From NCBI RefSeq assembly GCF_000196615.1, contig NC_014306.1, forward strand, positions 3,782,001 through 3,846,000: 64,000 nt of DNA. Direction: 5' to 3'. This stretch comes from Erwinia billingiae Eb661 (GTDB lineage Bacteria; Pseudomonadota; Gammaproteobacteria; Enterobacterales; Enterobacteriaceae). Below the pieces are notes generated by a model. The model saw only the letters and a list, made by a program, of their open reading frames with translations, had not been told where the DNA came from and ran no database searches. Positions within the stretch are counted from its first letter, which is position 1. Each line of letters starts with the position of its first letter. Shown in pieces: positions 12,502 through 21,682 of the stretch. Made by a program: the position numbers and the translations under genes.

Positions 12502-13464
12502 TCAGTGAATACCGCCAATGCGGCTCAGGCGAACGCCGGTTGGCCATTGCCCTTCCTGCTTGTCAAAGCTCATCCAGATGGCTGTCGCTTTGCCTACCAG
12601 ATTCTTCTCCGGTACGAAGCCCCAATAACGGCTGTCTGCGCTGTTATCACGGTTGTCGCCCATCATAAAGTACATGCCCTGCGGCACGACCCAGCTTGAC
12701 TGAGGCTGACCAGGCTGCTGATAGTACGAGCTGGCCTGACTTTGTGCCTGAGTGACCAGCAGAATGCGGTGCGTTACGTCACCCAGCGTTTCATTGCGGG
12801 TCGCCAGACGAAGGCCACCTTGCATTGATTCGCCCTGCGGTTTCTCGTAGAAGCCGTTGCCCACTTCATTACCGTCAAAGCCGCTGAAGGTCTGGATAAA
12901 ATCACTTGGCTGTACATCGGAATAGGTCACCGGCACCGCTTTATCACAGCTCTGCTGGGCACAAGCGGGATTGATGGTGACGGTTTTGCTCTGCGGGTCA
13001 TAAACCACGTGGTCACCCGGTAAGCCTACTACACGCTTGATGTAATCCATGCTCGGATCTTTCGGATATTTAAAGACCGCGATATCGCCGCGCTTAGGAT
13101 GCCCGGTTGGGATCAGCGTGGTCTGGGTGATCGGATCTTTAATCCCATAAGCGAACTTCTCAACCAGGATGAAATCGCCGATCAACAGCGTTGGCATCAT
13201 GGAACCGGACGGGATCTGGAAAGGCTCGTAAATAAACGAACGCACCACAAACACCAGCAACAGCACCGGGAAGACGGACGCTGCCGTTTCTACCCAACCT
13301 GGCTGTTTAGTGGCTTTATCCTGCTCCCCTGTGCTACCAGCAGCTGCGCTAGCTTCGGCCAACCTGGCCTTGCGGGCTGGCGCCCACTTGAATTTATCAA
13401 TGCACCAGATTATCCCGGTGATCAAGGTCGCAATCGCCAAAATCAGGGCGAACATATTAGCCAT
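12502..13464 (-). CDS. lepB: Signal peptidase I
   Basis: LepB removes signal peptides from exported proteins at the periplasmic face of the inner membrane. The 320-residue protein has two N-terminal membrane segments (about 4-22 and 62-78). The Ser/Lys dyad is Ser88 in IPSGSMMPTL and Lys143 in MDYIKRVVGLPGD. The late motif MGDNRDNSADSRYWG is also present. It lies 25 bp downstream of lepA and is probably cotranscribed with it. Confidence 0.98.
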   Translation of the reverse strand: MANMFALILAIATLITGIIWCIDKFKWAPARKARLAEASAAAGSTGEQDKATKQPGWVETAASVFPVLLLVFVVRSFIYEPFQIPSGSMMPTLLIGDFILVEKFAYGIKDPITQTTLIPTGHPKRGDIAVFKYPKDPSMDYIKRVVGLPGDHVVYDPQSKTVTINPACAQQSCDKAVPVTYSDVQPSDFIQTFSGFDGNEVGNGFYEKPQGESMQGGLRLATRNETLGDVTHRILLVTQAQSQASSYYQQPGQPQSSWVVPQGMYFMMGDNRDNSADSRYWGFVPEKNLVGKATAIWMSFDKQEGQWPTGVRLSRIGGIH

Positions 13465-13489
13465 TCCAGTTCCCTCGTAGCCTTAGGGC

Positions 13490-15289
13490 TTATTTACTTT
13501 CTTTACCAACATGGAGTATGGCAAGGAACGCTTCCTGTGGCAGCTCAACGTTACCAACCTGCTTCATACGTTTCTTACCGTCTTTCTGCTTCTGCAACAG
13601 CTTTTTCTTACGGCTGACGTCACCGCCGTAGCATTTCGCCAGGACGTTTTTACGCAGCTGCTTAACGGTAGAACGGGCAATGATATGGGTACCAATCGCT
13701 GCCTGAATCGCAATATCAAACTGCTGGCGAGGGATCAGCTCACGCATCTTCTCAACCAGATCGCGACCACGGTAAGGGGCGTTATCACGGTGAGTGATCA
13801 GCGCCAGCGCATCAACACGCTCAGAGTTAATCAGTACATCAACACGAACCATGTCAGACGTCTGGAAGCGCTTGAAGTTGTAATCCAGCGAGGCGTAACC
13901 GCGCGAGGTCGACTTCAGACGGTCGAAGAAGTCGAGAACCACTTCAGCCATCGGAATTTCATACGTCAGGGCAACCTGGTTTCCGTGATACACCATGTTG
14001 GTCTGCATGCCGCGCTTCTCGATACAGAGGGTGATAACGTTGCCGAGGAATTCCTGTGGCAACAGCATATGACACTCGGCAATCGGCTCACGCAGCTCTT
14101 CAATGTTGTTCAGCGGCGGCAGTTTACCCGGGCTGTCAACATAGACGGTTTCGCCTGAGGTGGTGATCACTTCATAAACCACGGTTGGTGCGGTGGTGAT
14201 CAGCTCAAGGTCATATTCACGCTCAAGACGTTCCTGAATGATCTCCATGTGCAGCAGACCCAGGAAGCCACAGCGGAAGCCGAAGCCCAGCGCCGTGGAG
14301 CTTTCTGGCTCATAAAACAGCGAAGCATCGTTCAGGCTCAGTTTGCCCAGCGCATCACGGAAGGCTTCATAGTCGTCAGAGCTGATTGGGAACAGACCGG
14401 CATAAACCTGCGGCTTCACTTTCTTAAAGCCTGGCAGTGCTTTGTCTGCCGGGTTACGCGCCAGCGTCAGCGTATCGCCGACAGGTGCGCCAAGAATGTC
14501 TTTGATGGCACATACCAACCAGCCAACTTCACCGCAGTTCAGGGCATCACGATCCACGCGCTTCGGCGTGAAGATACCCAGACGGTCAGCGTTGTAGGTC
14601 TGGCCGGTGCTCATGACTTTGACTTTTTCGCCTTTGCGCAGCGTGCCGTTTTTCACACGGATCAACGACACAACGCCAAGGTAGTTATCAAACCATGAGT
14701 CGATAATCAGCGCCTGCAGTGGGCCATCCGGATCGCCTTCTGGCGGTGGGATGTCACGCACTAAACGCTCGAGCACGTCAGGTACGCCAACGCCGGTTTT
14801 TGCCGAGCAGCGCACCGCATCGGTGGCATCAATGCCGACGATGTCTTCAATTTCCTGGGCAACGCGATCCGGATCTGCCGCGGGCAGATCGATCTTATTC
14901 AGCACCGGTACTACTTCCAGATCCATTTCCATCGCGGTGTAGCAGTTTGCCAGCGTCTGAGCTTCAACGCCCTGACCGGCATCTACCACCAGCAATGCAC
15001 CTTCACAGGCCGCCAGCGAGCGGGAGACTTCATAAGAGAAGTCTACGTGGCCTGGGGTGTCGATAAAATTGAGCTGGTAAGTTTCACCGTCCGGCGCATG
15101 GTACGCGAGGGTTACGCTTTGCGCCTTAATGGTAATACCGCGTTCACGTTCCAGATCCATGGAATCCAGAACCTGTGCGGCCATTTCACGTTCGGTCAGG
15201 CCACCGCAAATTTGAATCAAACGGTCGGAGAGCGTTGATTTGCCGTGGTCGATATGAGCGATGACAGAAAAGTTTCTTATATGCTTCAT
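13490..15289 (-). CDS. lepA: Elongation factor 4 (LepA)
   Basis: LepA is a ribosomal GTPase implicated in back-translocation and in initiation or 30S biogenesis. The 599 residues have the EF-G-like order: GTPase domain ([14 protein letters not shown] near 11-24, [14 protein letters not shown]), domain II, domains III and V, and the LepA-specific C-terminal domain ending [13 protein letters not shown]. Length and motifs are those of a full-length protein. It is the first gene of lepA-lepB. Confidence 0.98.
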   Translation of the reverse strand: MKHIRNFSVIAHIDHGKSTLSDRLIQICGGLTEREMAAQVLDSMDLERERGITIKAQSVTLAYHAPDGETYQLNFIDTPGHVDFSYEVSRSLAACEGALLVVDAGQGVEAQTLANCYTAMEMDLEVVPVLNKIDLPAADPDRVAQEIEDIVGIDATDAVRCSAKTGVGVPDVLERLVRDIPPPEGDPDGPLQALIIDSWFDNYLGVVSLIRVKNGTLRKGEKVKVMSTGQTYNADRLGIFTPKRVDRDALNCGEVGWLVCAIKDILGAPVGDTLTLARNPADKALPGFKKVKPQVYAGLFPISSDDYEAFRDALGKLSLNDASLFYEPESSTALGFGFRCGFLGLLHMEIIQERLEREYDLELITTAPTVVYEVITTSGETVYVDSPGKLPPLNNIEELREPIAECHMLLPQEFLGNVITLCIEKRGMQTNMVYHGNQVALTYEIPMAEVVLDFFDRLKSTSRGYASLDYNFKRFQTSDMVRVDVLINSERVDALALITHRDNAPYRGRDLVEKMRELIPRQQFDIAIQAAIGTHIIARSTVKQLRKNVLAKCYGGDVSRKKKLLQKQKDGKKRMKQVGNVELPQEAFLAILHVGKESK

Positions 15290-15535
15290 TTATATGAATA
15301 TTTTCGCTTAAACGTTCGGTTTAATTCTCGCGGTGGACACAGCTATTAACACTTCATGCAATGTACCCGCCATCAATGAGCACGCATCTTACACTGTTAG
15401 CCCCTTGCACGAAAGAATTCACATACATAGCCGGACATCAAATTCGCAACCGGAGGTGTCATTTTATAAACAAAATCTCTCTGTAAAGCGCAATAGCGTA
15501 ACAAAAATAGGCGCTTTGGACTGTCACGATCAATT
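15290..15535. other. lepA upstream region, no gene seen
   Basis: About 245 bp between lepA and the binding-protein terminator. It is AT-rich near lepA and presumably holds the lepA promoter. I see no convincing -35/-10 pair and no recognisable small protein; the open frames here are short and unlike known families. Confidence 0.4.
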
Positions 15536-15558
15536 AAGGCCGCATGGCGGCCTTTATT
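15536..15558 (-). terminator. Hairpin after the solitary binding-protein gene
   Basis: AAGGCCGC and GCGGCCTT form 8-bp perfect arms around a 3-base loop, 18 bp past the stop of the 15576-16721 gene. On the minus strand it is followed by AATT rather than a clean T-run, so strength is uncertain. Confidence 0.6.
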
Positions 15559-15575
15559 CAGATAATGAAAAGCGG

Positions 15576-16721
15576 TTATGGCGTTGCCGGTGGATTCTTT
15601 GCCGGCAAGGTCACCCAATAACCTGGCTGATACACCAGCGGCAGGAAGCGTTGATGGAATTCACGGAAGGTGGCATCGGGATCGATATCTGTGAACAAAT
15701 CCGGGTGCAGCCATTTGGCCATCGCCTGAATCGCCACAAAGTTATAGGGGCTGTCATAGAACTGATGCCAGATAGCATGAACGTTGCCATTGCTGGCGAC
15801 CGGTAAGGTTCTGAAGGCTGGACGTTCCATCAGCGCTTGCAGACGCTTAATCGCTTCCTTTTGGTCGGCGCCTGGCCCCACACCCACCCAGCCGTTGGCG
15901 GTGTTGTAGTTTTTCCAGTTAGCACCCGTCACAATCACCACATCCGGGTTTGAGCTGATGATTTGCTCTGGGTTGAGCATGCCAAAGGTGCCTGGGATCA
16001 GCCCTTTGGCGATATTCCGGCCGCCGGCAACCTCGACCATCCGACCAAAGTTTTCATCGCCAAAGGACATGCAGCACTCTTCCGTGTAGCCACCGGCGCG
16101 ATCCAACATCACTGAAGGACGTTTACCCTGATAGTTTTTCAGACGTTCGGTGACGATCTCGACCTGCTGACGGCGGAAAGCGATGATTTCATCTGCTCTT
16201 TTCGGATTGCCGACCAGCTGGCCCATGATGTGAATGCTCTTCTCCGCATTTTCAAACGGCTTCTCACGGAAATCGATAAAGACTACCGGGATGCCCAGTT
16301 TGCTCAGCTTATCAATCAGCTGGCCTTCATCGGTTGCCGCTTTAGATTCGAGGTTCATCAACACCAGATCGGGCTTCAGCGTCAGCGCCTGTTCAATGTT
16401 GAAGGTGCCGTCTTTCGCCCCGCCAAAGGTGGGCAGATTACTGATCTGAGGGTATTTCTTTTCGTAATTCTGATAGCTGTCGAAATCCGCCTTCGGCAGA
16501 TCGTCACGCCAGCCGACAACACGCTGGAAAGGTGCTTCGGTATCAAAAGCAGCCAGCAAAAAAATCTGCCGCCCTTCCCCGAGGATAATCCTTTTAACCG
16601 GCGATTTTATTTCGACTTTTCGACCACTGACATCTTCCACCACAAAAGACGCTGCCAGTGAAGAGACCGAAAATAACAGACAACCAACAAAGACACAGAA
16701 CCTGGCCAAACGATGTTGCAT
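15576..16721 (-). CDS. Solitary periplasmic substrate-binding protein, iron-siderophore type
   Basis: This is a 381-residue class III ABC binding protein. A signal peptide covers about 1-23 (ending SSLAA). The start of the mature part reads FVVEDVSGRKVEIKSPVKRIIL, typical of FepB/FhuD/BtuF-type domains. A helical linker lies near the middle, and FGMLNPEQIISSNPDVVIVTG is the second-lobe signature. A double Cys (ECCMSFGDENFG) sits near residue 213. No permease or ATPase gene is adjacent, so it must borrow one. A near-consensus Fur box just upstream supports iron uptake. In E. coli lepA and rseC are neighbours, so this gene is an insertion relative to K-12. The ligand is not predictable; haem or a metal-chelate is also possible. 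Confidence 0.85.
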   Translation of the reverse strand: MQHRLARFCVFVGCLLFSVSSLAASFVVEDVSGRKVEIKSPVKRIILGEGRQIFLLAAFDTEAPFQRVVGWRDDLPKADFDSYQNYEKKYPQISNLPTFGGAKDGTFNIEQALTLKPDLVLMNLESKAATDEGQLIDKLSKLGIPVVFIDFREKPFENAEKSIHIMGQLVGNPKRADEIIAFRRQQVEIVTERLKNYQGKRPSVMLDRAGGYTEECCMSFGDENFGRMVEVAGGRNIAKGLIPGTFGMLNPEQIISSNPDVVIVTGANWKNYNTANGWVGVGPGADQKEAIKRLQALMERPAFRTLPVASNGNVHAIWHQFYDSPYNFVAIQAMAKWLHPDLFTDIDPDATFREFHQRFLPLVYQPGYWVTLPAKNPPATP

Positions 16722-16737
16722 GACTTACCCCAGAAAA

Positions 16738-16756
16738 AGTAATGATAATCATTATC
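16738..16756 (-). promoter_or_regulatory. Fur box
   Basis: AGTAATGATAATCATTATC matches 17 of 19 positions of the Fur consensus and includes the palindrome ATGATAAT-C-ATTATCAT. It lies 17 bp upstream of the binding-protein ATG. Expression is expected to be repressed by iron. Confidence 0.88.
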
Positions 16757-16884
16757 ATCAAAGAGTCAGCATGCTACGACGTTAGCAAATTGAAAACAAC
16801 ATGTGTCCGGGGATTTCGTAATGTTTCAGAGGGAGCGTAAGAAAAGTGAGATCGGCGTCACTTTATCGGCAAGATGAGAAGCAG

Positions 16885-16914
16885 AAAGGAGAAACCCGCC
16901 GTTAGCACGGCAGG
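16885..16914 (-). terminator. Terminator after rseC
   Basis: On the minus strand CCTGCCGT-GCTA-ACGGCGGG forms an 8-bp stem with one G-U pair, followed by the T-rich tract TTTCTCCTTTC. It lies 10 bp past the rseC stop and would end the rpoE-rseABC transcript. Confidence 0.6.
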
Positions 16915-16923
16915 TTGGCAAGC

Positions 16924-17388
16924 TTAGCGATCTGTCTCTACGCGCAGTGCATCAGGTGGTAGAGCAACGCTTAAGATAACAGGCTGGAATGAGGCCGATT
17001 TCCCCAAATACGTGGAGATGCCTTTCGCCAGGATGAAGCCACCAACCCCACCGAGCAACGCGCCAGATACTGCGGCAATATCGGTGTGAAACAATGCCTG
17101 AAACAGGCCAGCGACGATAAACAGTCCGACCAAAGGCGTCATATAGACCAGCAGCGCTGAACTGAGCAGGCTTTTTTCGGCAATCCCCAGCTCAATCCGC
17201 TGACCGGCAGCTAACGGCTCGGCGCTGGCGACTTTCATTACGTGCGCATTTTTCGGCCCAAGCTTATCCAGCATATGGCTGCCGCACCCCTTCCGCGCAG
17301 AACAGCTGCTGCAGGAGGTTTTGATTTCTGAATGCAGCGTAGCAATGCCGTTGTTCCAGGAGACCACAGTGGCCCATTCTCTCATCAT
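16924..17388 (-). CDS. rseC: SoxR-reducing system / sigma-E factor regulator RseC
   Basis: RseC is an inner-membrane protein. In E. coli it modestly affects sigma-E and, with the Rsx complex, reduces SoxR. The 154 residues begin MMREWATVVSW. A cytoplasmic Cys cluster CSSCSARKGC has Cys26, Cys29 and Cys35. Two membrane segments lie at about 72-95 and 100-122. The start overlaps the rseB stop by four bases (ATGA). Confidence 0.95.
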   Translation of the reverse strand: MMREWATVVSWNNGIATLHSEIKTSCSSCSARKGCGSHMLDKLGPKNAHVMKVASAEPLAAGQRIELGIAEKSLLSSALLVYMTPLVGLFIVAGLFQALFHTDIAAVSGALLGGVGGFILAKGISTYLGKSASFQPVILSVALPPDALRVETDR

Positions 17389-18341
17389 GGTGTTGATCCT
17401 AAATTGACCGCATCTGCAATACGCTTGGCGGTTGACGGTGGCAGTTCGCCAACGACAGTTATTTCCGCATTATTACGCACTTCAGTCTGCACCGTACGAC
17501 GCCCAGTGCGCATTAGCTGCGGAGAACTGTTTTTATCCGCTGCGCTGACGTTGATGGAGAAGCTGAACAAGCCATCTGAGTATAGACGCGACTCAACCGG
17601 TTTATTCATTGAGGGGATCTGTCGGCGACTCTGTGTCACTTCTTTCATGCCGGTAGGTAACCAGTCGGCTTTCCACTTTAATGCCACTTTCTCGCTGGGT
17701 GGCACGGACAACGCGGGAGGAAGCGTGGATTTTTCCAGCACCTTCATCACGTTCTTCACGCCATCGTCTACCGCAAAGCTAATCACGCGGTATTGCTCCA
17801 GCGTTTCGCCATCGCGGTCCAGCAAATCAACCCGCAAAGGCAGTTTGGTTTCGCTGTCCAGCCAGACTATATAGCTGTAACGGGTTCCATCACGCGCCAC
17901 AATGCGGATCACTTCGCACAGTTGATCGGCGATACGGGTACGCCCAACCGCAACAAAATCATAGTTGTCGGCTAGCTTGCGGAAATCGGCATACACGAGG
18001 GACGGAAGTGAATCGACAATATGGTCGCCAGGCAGGGTAAAGGGCTCCAGGCCAGGTTCGAAATAGCTTATTTCGCTCCCACGCTGAATAATCTCACGGC
18101 GCGGGCCATCCATCTGCAGCAGCTGAGCGTAGACTTTGTTGCCCAGCATTGCATGACGATAGCGTAAGGATTCAATCCCTAACCGAGAAACGTTGATATA
18201 GGCGAATTCATAACTGAGAGACTGGCTGGCCTGCTCCATCTGTTGCAAGAGCGCCCCGGAGGTGGTTGATTCCGCCGGGGCGACACTGGAGTACATCAGG
18301 CTGCCAGCCATTAGGCTGACGGCACACCAAAGTTGCTTCAT
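17385..18341 (-). CDS. rseB: Sigma-E factor regulatory protein RseB
   Basis: RseB binds the periplasmic part of RseA and shields it from DegS until lipopolysaccharide intermediates or misfolded porins release it. The 318-residue protein has a signal peptide (about 1-23), an N-terminal LolA-like domain and a C-terminal MucB/RseB domain. The ATG overlaps the rseA stop by one base. It is in the order rpoE-rseA-rseB-rseC as in E. coli. Confidence 0.96.
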   Translation of the reverse strand: MKQLWCAVSLMAGSLMYSSVAPAESTTSGALLQQMEQASQSLSYEFAYINVSRLGIESLRYRHAMLGNKVYAQLLQMDGPRREIIQRGSEISYFEPGLEPFTLPGDHIVDSLPSLVYADFRKLADNYDFVAVGRTRIADQLCEVIRIVARDGTRYSYIVWLDSETKLPLRVDLLDRDGETLEQYRVISFAVDDGVKNVMKVLEKSTLPPALSVPPSEKVALKWKADWLPTGMKEVTQSRRQIPSMNKPVESRLYSDGLFSFSINVSAADKNSSPQLMRTGRRTVQTEVRNNAEITVVGELPPSTAKRIADAVNLGSTP

Positions 18342-18997
18342 TACTGCTGCTGAATTCCTAACGACTGATTACCGGGAACCTGAACAGCGGCTTGCTGATC
18401 GGGTGCCTGCTCAAACTGGAGCTGGTCGGAATGCAAACGACGCTGCAATTCATAATCCTGCAGCATGGCATTCACGCGACGACGCGAGTCCTGCACCTGC
18501 TGGCTGGCATTGGTGTTGTTGGTCGCACTTTCAGAAGAAGGTACACCAAGGCTAACAGGTGACGCCTGCCCCATCATCGGCAGCGTGTTAAACACCGGCG
18601 AATCGGATTGTGGCTGACCATCCTGCGGCTGGTTGTAATGCTGAACACCAACAATCACGGCCAATGACACACACGCAGCAACCCCAATCTGAGTGATTTG
18701 GGCAGCCCATGGACGCACCTTGTGCCAGAACGGCATATTTTCATAGCGCTCTGGTTTGGGTTGCGCTTCCGGGATCAGCGTCGTGGTTTTGTTGACCGGC
18801 TCAAGTTCAATGGCGGCGGCAACGCGTGCGGCAATATCGAAATGCATAACCTGACCCACATCGCCACGCATAGTGTCGCGGATCAGGTGATAGCTTTCCC
18901 AATTTTTCTGCAGCGTAGCGTCTTTAGACAATGCGGATAAAACTTCATTATCTAAAGCCTCACCATCCATCAAAGCGGAAAGTTGTTCTTTCTGCAT
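18341..18997 (-). CDS. rseA: Anti-sigma-E factor RseA
   Basis: RseA holds sigma-E at the inner membrane and is destroyed stepwise by DegS, RseP and ClpXP. The 218-residue protein begins MQKEQLSALMDGE. The cytoplasmic sigma-binding domain covers about 1-90, a single membrane segment about 103-118 (GVAACVSLAVIVGV), and a Gln-rich periplasmic part with the RseB-binding region follows. It starts 30 bp after the rpoE stop. Confidence 0.96.
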   Translation of the reverse strand: MQKEQLSALMDGEALDNEVLSALSKDATLQKNWESYHLIRDTMRGDVGQVMHFDIAARVAAAIELEPVNKTTTLIPEAQPKPERYENMPFWHKVRPWAAQITQIGVAACVSLAVIVGVQHYNQPQDGQPQSDSPVFNTLPMMGQASPVSLGVPSSESATNNTNASQQVQDSRRRVNAMLQDYELQRRLHSDQLQFEQAPDQQAAVQVPGNQSLGIQQQ

Positions 18998-19027
18998 GCC
19001 TCAGTACCCTTCCTGTGTGCGCTATGA

Positions 19028-19603
19028 CTAGCGTTGGATAAGCGGTTGAATTTTATTATCAATAGCTTCTCGCGCACGGAAAATACGGGAACGTACCGTA
19101 CCGACCGGACAATCCATAATGGCGGCTATCTCTTCGTAGCTCAAACCATCCAACTCCCTGAGGGTGATCGCCATACGGAGATCTTCAGGCAGCGTCTCAA
19201 TGGTGCGAAAAACTATCTGCTTCAATTCTTCAGACAACATTAAGTTCTCAGGGTTCGAAATTTCTTTCAGTGCTCCTGCACTTTCGAAGTTTTCGGCGTC
19301 TATTGCATCCACATCACTCGCCGGTGGACGACGCCCCTGAGCAACCAGGTAATTTTTGGCCGTATTGACGGCGATTCTGTAGAGCCAGGTATAAAACGCA
19401 CTGTCGCCACGGAAAGATTCCAGCGCACGATAGGCTTTTATAAAGGATTCCTGCACTACGTCAGGCACATCTCCGGAGGGGACGTAACGGGAAACCAGAC
19501 TCGCCACTTTGTGCTGGTAGCGAACCACCAGTAAGTTAAATGACTTCTGATCTCCTTTCTGTACTCGCTCAACGAGAACCTGATCCGTTAACTGCTCGCT
19601 CAT
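19028..19603 (-). CDS. rpoE: RNA polymerase sigma-E factor
   Basis: This is the ECF sigma factor of the envelope stress response. The 191 residues show region 2 (YRALESFRGDSAFYTWLYRI) and region 4 (LRELDGLSYEEIAAIMDCPVGTVRSRIFRAREAI). Its ATG overlaps the stop of a 33-codon ORF (ATGA), and the nearest purine-rich stretch (GGGGAGA) is about 17 bases upstream, so translational coupling is likely. A sigma-E-type promoter upstream indicates autoregulation. Confidence 0.98.
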   Translation of the reverse strand: MSEQLTDQVLVERVQKGDQKSFNLLVVRYQHKVASLVSRYVPSGDVPDVVQESFIKAYRALESFRGDSAFYTWLYRIAVNTAKNYLVAQGRRPPASDVDAIDAENFESAGALKEISNPENLMLSEELKQIVFRTIETLPEDLRMAITLRELDGLSYEEIAAIMDCPVGTVRSRIFRAREAIDNKIQPLIQR

Positions 19604-19701
19604 CCGAGGTAATGTCTCCCCAAATCTTGTTCCACGCGTTCTTGAACTACCCGCAATAACTCATATTTTTCGAGCAAGCATCCGCTTTGAGTGATCATCA
19701 T
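19600..19701 (-). CDS. rseD: Small leader ORF overlapping the rpoE start (RseD-like)
   Basis: This ORF has 33 codons, starts at a double ATG, and its stop TGA overlaps the rpoE ATG. The C-terminal part reads YELLRVVQERVEQDLGRHYL, a protein-like amphipathic pattern; an in-frame stop lies five codons before the ATG. E. coli has a short ORF called rseD in this position that couples to rpoE; identity is inferred from position and overlap, and my memory of its sequence is incomplete. A sigma-E promoter -10 lies inside the ORF just after the start codons, so transcripts from that promoter lack them. Confidence 0.65.
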   Translation of the reverse strand: MMITQSGCLLEKYELLRVVQERVEQDLGRHYLG

Positions 19702-19713
19702 GAGTAAAGTTCC
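19686..19713 (-). promoter_or_regulatory. Sigma-E-dependent promoter of rpoE
   Basis: On the minus strand GGAACTT (19713-19707) and TCAAA (19690-19686) are separated by 16 bp, an excellent match to the sigma-E consensus. The predicted start is about 19680, giving a leader of about 75 bases to rpoE. Confidence 0.85.
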
Positions 19714-20056
19714 GTTGCGCCATTATATTTGTGATGTTCTGCCGGAAAAGGATAAATCAGCGATCATTTTTATGATTTCTGACTGATTAAGCAGCCACTG
19801 CCCCCCTTTGCACTTTCGCATGTTAGCAAAAAGTGCCCCGTCAACGCCGCAGAGTACCCCATGGAGCCCGCTTTTTCACCTTAAAATCACGGTAATCCAA
19901 GGCTGTTCTCAATATTAAACCTTATCCTCGCTTAATTGACGCAAATTGACTTAATTCTTACATTTACGAAAGTCTCGACCAGCTCACACTCTGCCTGTTG
20001 ACAACGAAAAAGCCTTTTTTCGTGCCGAAGTTGAGTGCTATGCTCAGCAAACAACC
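19714..20056. other. rpoE/nadB divergent intergenic region
   Basis: About 340 bp between the rpoE promoter and the nadB operator. It presumably carries distal rpoE promoters and the nadB promoter. A short hairpin CGAAAAA-GCC-TTTTTTCG lies at about 20004-20021. A frame on the minus strand (19932-20117) runs into nadB and looks like a shadow. No other gene is visible. Confidence 0.45.
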
Positions 20057-20074
20057 TGTTTAGTAAATTAAACA
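20057..20074 (+). promoter_or_regulatory. NadR operator of nadB
   Basis: TGTTTA-GTAAAT-TAAACA is a perfect match to the NadR palindrome TGTTTA-N6-TAAACA. It ends only two bases before the nadB ATG, occupying the place where a ribosome-binding site would be. Confidence 0.88.
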
Positions 20075-20076
20075 CT

Positions 20077-21678
20077 ATGACTTCTTCTCCTGAATACAGC
20101 TGTGACGTGTTGATCATTGGTAGCGGTGCCGCGGGCCTGACCTTAGCGTTGCGCCTGGCGGAAAAGCATCAGGTCACCGTATTGAGTAAAGGCCCGGTTA
20201 GCGAAGGCTCAACCTTTTATGCTCAGGGCGGGATCGCCGCCGTTTTCGATGAGACGGACAGCATCGAATCTCATGTTGAAGACACCTTGATTGCCGGTGG
20301 CGGCCTGTGCGACAGGGACGCGGTCTCGTTTATCGCCAGCAATGCGCGCCACTGTGTTCAGTGGCTGATTGATAACGGCATGCTGTTTGATAAAGAAAAC
20401 CCGGACGCTTTGGAAGGTCGTTACCATCTAACCCGCGAAGGTGGCCACAGCCATCGCAGAATTCTTCACAGTGCGGATGCGACCGGTCGTGCGGTCGAAA
20501 CCACACTGGTCAGCCAGGCATTGAGCCATCCCAACATTCATATTATTGAACGCAGCAATGCGGTGGATTTGATTGTCTCTGACAAAATTGGTCTGCCGGG
20601 CGAACGCCGCGTGGTCGGCGCCTACATCTGGAACCGTAAGCGCGAAAAGGTGGAAACCTGCCGGGCACGTTCTGTGGTGCTGGCCACGGGCGGCGCCGCC
20701 AAGGTGTATCAATACACCACCAATCCGGATGTGGCTTCAGGGGATGGCATCGCGATGGCCTGGCGTGCGGGTTGTCGGGTCGCCAATCTTGAATTCAACC
20801 AGTTTCATCCCACCTGCCTGTTCCATCCCGACGCCCGTAATTTCCTGTTAACGGAAGCGCTGCGTGGCGAAGGCGCGATCCTCAAGCGTCCCGATGGCAG
20901 CCGCTTTATGCCCGACTTCGATCCACGCGCTGAGCTGGCCCCGCGCGATATTGTCGCCCGCGCAATCGACCACGAAATGAAGCGGCTGGGGGCAGATTGC
21001 ATGTATCTGGATATCAGCCATAAACCGGCTGAGTTCATCCGTGCGCACTTCCCGATGATCGATGAGAAACTGCAAACGCTGGGCTTTGACTTAACCAAAG
21101 AGCCGATCCCCATTGTTCCTGCCGCCCATTACACCTGCGGCGGCGTGGTCGTCGAACGCCAGGGTCTGACGGATATCACCGGGCTGTATGCCATTGGCGA
21201 AGTCAGCTATACCGGCCTGCATGGCGCGAACCGTCTGGCATCGAATTCGCTATTGGAGTGTCTGGTTTACGGCTGGTCGGCAGCGGAGCACATCAATCAG
21301 CATCTGCAGGACGTCAGCATGCCGGAAAGCTTGCCGCAGTGGGATGAAAGCCGGGTCGATGATTCTGATGAACGCGTGGTGATCCAGCATAACTGGCACG
21401 AGCTTCGCCTGTTGATGTGGGACTACGTGGGGATCGTGCGCACCACGAAACGTCTTGAGCGCGCGCTTCGCCGCATCAATATGCTGCAACAGGAAATTGA
21501 CGAGTACTACGCTAACTTCCGCATCTCAAATAACCTGCTGGAGCTGCGTAACCTGGTGCAGGTTGCGGAGCTGATTGTCCGCTGTGCGATGGAGCGAAAG
21601 GAGAGCCGTGGATTGCATTTCACGCTCGATTATCCCGAGCTGCTGGATGAGGCGAAGCCTACCCTTCTCTCGCCGTAG
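20077..21678 (+). CDS. nadB: L-aspartate oxidase
   Basis: NadB oxidises L-aspartate to iminoaspartate, the first step of de novo NAD synthesis, and passes it to NadA. The 533 residues from the ATG at 20077 begin [20 protein letters not shown] with the FAD-binding GxGxxG. Active-site segments [26 protein letters not shown] and [13 protein letters not shown] follow, and a helical C-terminal domain ends the protein. The frame is open 42 bp further upstream, but the ATG used aligns with E. coli. There is no clear Shine-Dalgarno sequence, because the NadR box abuts the start. Confidence 0.97.
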   Translation: MTSSPEYSCDVLIIGSGAAGLTLALRLAEKHQVTVLSKGPVSEGSTFYAQGGIAAVFDETDSIESHVEDTLIAGGGLCDRDAVSFIASNARHCVQWLIDNGMLFDKENPDALEGRYHLTREGGHSHRRILHSADATGRAVETTLVSQALSHPNIHIIERSNAVDLIVSDKIGLPGERRVVGAYIWNRKREKVETCRARSVVLATGGAAKVYQYTTNPDVASGDGIAMAWRAGCRVANLEFNQFHPTCLFHPDARNFLLTEALRGEGAILKRPDGSRFMPDFDPRAELAPRDIVARAIDHEMKRLGADCMYLDISHKPAEFIRAHFPMIDEKLQTLGFDLTKEPIPIVPAAHYTCGGVVVERQGLTDITGLYAIGEVSYTGLHGANRLASNSLLECLVYGWSAAEHINQHLQDVSMPESLPQWDESRVDDSDERVVIQHNWHELRLLMWDYVGIVRTTKRLERALRRINMLQQEIDEYYANFRISNNLLELRNLVQVAELIVRCAMERKESRGLHFTLDYPELLDEAKPTLLSP

Positions 21679-21682
21679 TGAG

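Noticed and set aside
19932..20117. 61-codon minus-strand frame upstream of nadB
   Set aside because: It crosses the NadR box and the nadB start, lacks a ribosome-binding site and is unlike any protein I know.
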